From Bergeyella sp. (GTDB lineage Bacteria; Bacteroidota; Bacteroidia; Flavobacteriales; Weeksellaceae), in NCBI GenBank assembly GCA_030263285.1, contig SZYB01000002.1, positions 434,001 to 498,000 of the forward strand: 64,000 bases of DNA, given 5' to 3'. Each line of letters opens with the position of its first letter. The first letter of the stretch is position 1. The notes under the pieces were generated by a model. The model was not told the DNA's origin. It did no database searches and worked only from the letters and a program-made list of their open reading frames with translations. The position numbers and the translations under genes were made by a program. This document shows positions 62,784-64,000 of the stretch, one piece after another.

Positions 62784-64000
62784 ATGGGTACAAAACACGT
62801 TTTCGATACAAAAAAAGTCACATTTTTAGGGTTGCTGGTTTCCATGGGGATTGTATTTGGGGATATAGGAACCTCCCCGCTTTATGTGATGAAAGCCATC
62901 GCAAAGGCTAGGGGGAACGGGGCTTTGATGCCGTTGGATGAGTATATAGAAGGAGGTTTGTCTTGTATTATTTGGACTCTTACCCTGCAGACAACAATAA
63001 AATATGTGATTATTGCCTTAAGGGCAGATAACAAAGGGGAGGGGGGAATTTTGGCGTTATATTCACTGGTAAGAAAGCTTAGAAAAAAATGGTTATATGT
63101 GATCGCCATCATTGGTGCGGCAGCCCTGGTAGCGGATGGCGTGATTACGCCTTCTCTTACCGTAATGTCTGCTATAGAGGGTCTTAAGATTTTTAATCCT
63201 CAGACTCCCGTAGTGCTGTACACCTGTATAGTGCTTTTTGTTCTGTTTTTTGTACAGCAATTTGGTACAAGTGAAATAGGAAAGTATTTTGGGCCGATCA
63301 TGGTCATTTGGTTTTTGACGTTGGGGATATTTGGAGGGTATCATATTACCGATCGTGTGGAGATTTTGAATGCTTTCAATCCCACGAAGGCCTATCAACT
63401 TATAAAAAATTCTCCCAGTGCTCTTATGATTATGGGGGCTGTTTTTTTGTGTACTACAGGAGCGGAATCTCTGTATTCTGATCTTGGGCATTGTGGCAAA
63501 AAAAACATACAGGTAAGCTGGATTTTTGTAAAAATCATGCTCATCCTAAATTATCTCGGGCAAGGAGCTTGGCTTCTTACTCATCGTGAAGAAGTGTACA
63601 CGCTCGGGGTCAATCCCTTCTTTGGTATTCTGCCTCAATGGGCGATGTTGCCGGGGGTTTTTTTGGCTACTTTGGCGGCAGTTATAGCGAGTCAGGCGGT
63701 TATCACGGGGGCTTTTACGATGTTTTCGGAGGCGATGTCTATCGCTTTCTGGCCTACACAGCTCATTGAGTATCCCAGCGGAATAAAAGGACAAATGTAT
63801 ATTCCTAAGATCAATTGGGGACTTATGGTAATGTGCTTTATAGTAGTGCTTTACTTTAGAAAATCAGAAAATTTGGAGGCGGCGTATGGACTCACCATTA
63901 CCATTGCCATGCTTATGACCACTTTACTTCTCCTGTTTTGGCTTGCGATCAGTAGGGTAAAGCCTGTTTTCATTTGTTTATTTGCACTTGTTTATTTACT
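62784..64000 (+). CDS. kup: Potassium uptake protein Kup (3' end outside the window)
   Basis: Kup is a proton-coupled potassium importer. At least 405 residues are visible, starting MGTKHVFDTKKVTFLGLLVSMGIVFGDIGTSPLYV-type sequence (GDIGTSPLYV at about 26-35 is the family signature), then KGEGGILALYSL near 88 and GAAALVADGVITPSLTVMSA near 113-132. About ten membrane segments follow. The cytoplasmic tail and the last segments lie beyond position 64000. Confidence 0.93.
   Translation, partial: MGTKHVFDTKKVTFLGLLVSMGIVFGDIGTSPLYVMKAIAKARGNGALMPLDEYIEGGLSCIIWTLTLQTTIKYVIIALRADNKGEGGILALYSLVRKLRKKWLYVIAIIGAAALVADGVITPSLTVMSAIEGLKIFNPQTPVVLYTCIVLFVLFFVQQFGTSEIGKYFGPIMVIWFLTLGIFGGYHITDRVEILNAFNPTKAYQLIKNSPSALMIMGAVFLCTTGAESLYSDLGHCGKKNIQVSWIFVKIMLILNYLGQGAWLLTHREEVYTLGVNPFFGILPQWAMLPGVFLATLAAVIASQAVITGAFTMFSEAMSIAFWPTQLIEYPSGIKGQMYIPKINWGLMVMCFIVVLYFRKSENLEAAYGLTITIAMLMTTLLLLFWLAISRVKPVFICLFALVYL

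Noticed and set aside
1..64000. CRISPR array, rRNA operon, riboswitch and intact insertion sequence
   Set aside because: None were seen: no evenly spaced repeat array, no rRNA-like stretch, no recognisable aptamer before ribD, and no transposase.

Overview
The window looks like a chromosome segment of a flavobacterium (phylum Bacteroidota), most like the Chryseobacterium/Riemerella (Weeksellaceae) group. The grounds are a complete gldKLMN type IX secretion/gliding cluster, a T9SS plug-domain protein (DUF5103), a TonB-dependent receptor paired with a DUF5689 lipoprotein, the order panC / glycogen-synthase-like / DUF4270 / glmS / gldK, promoters of the Bacteroidota type (TTG about 19-20 bases before TAnnTTTG), weak Shine-Dalgarno signals, and AT-rich DNA. 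No rRNA, CRISPR array or intact insertion sequence was seen.

Layout. 1-5.5 kb is an AT-richer accessory region: a small XRE-type regulator followed six bases later by a 1204-residue protein with a superfamily 1 helicase of the Upf1/COG1112 kind and a C-terminal phospholipase-D-type nuclease domain. This matches my memory of the single-protein (type II) Mokosh anti-phage system. It ends beside the 3' end of a CAU-anticodon tRNA. 5.8-13.3 kb holds rbfA, a LolE/FtsX-like permease, aroE, ribD, a serine hydrolase and sufS, broken up by wrecked copies of a DUF349 gene and a prolyl oligopeptidase. 13.3-22.4 kb holds a decayed outer-membrane receptor, a secreted endonuclease/exonuclease/phosphatase protein, a TonB receptor + DUF5689 pair, aat and a DUF3127 gene. 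22.5-29.6 kb holds three tRNAs, osmC, a cytochrome bd subunit II remnant, the T9SS plug protein, hemH coupled to an Nfu-type protein, and a gamma-carbonic-anhydrase-like protein. 29.7-38.5 kb holds a Pif1-like helicase with a frameshifted tail, folB, the thrABC operon behind a threonine-rich leader peptide, and aroK. 38.6-53.4 kb holds three tRNAs, panC, the glmS/gldKLMN block, a FAD oxidoreductase, a sodium symporter, a flippase-like protein and HU. 53.4-64 kb is housekeeping metabolism: pdxH, yqgE/algH, aminotransferases, paaG/paaI-like genes, an FAH-family hydrolase, a DEDD exonuclease, pssA, DUF2147, pdhB and the start of kup.

Working together. GldKLMN and the plug protein belong to the type IX secretion system. 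The TonB receptor and DUF5689 lipoprotein probably form an outer-membrane uptake pair. ThrABC form the threonine branch, apparently under attenuation control by a newly noticed leader peptide. HemH and the Nfu protein are translationally coupled. The many pseudogenes (at least five recognisable families in 64 kb) point to ongoing gene loss, as in a host-restricted lineage; that lifestyle is inference. The most interesting parts are the Mokosh-like island with its operator-like repeats, the thr leader, and the frameshift in the helicase tail.
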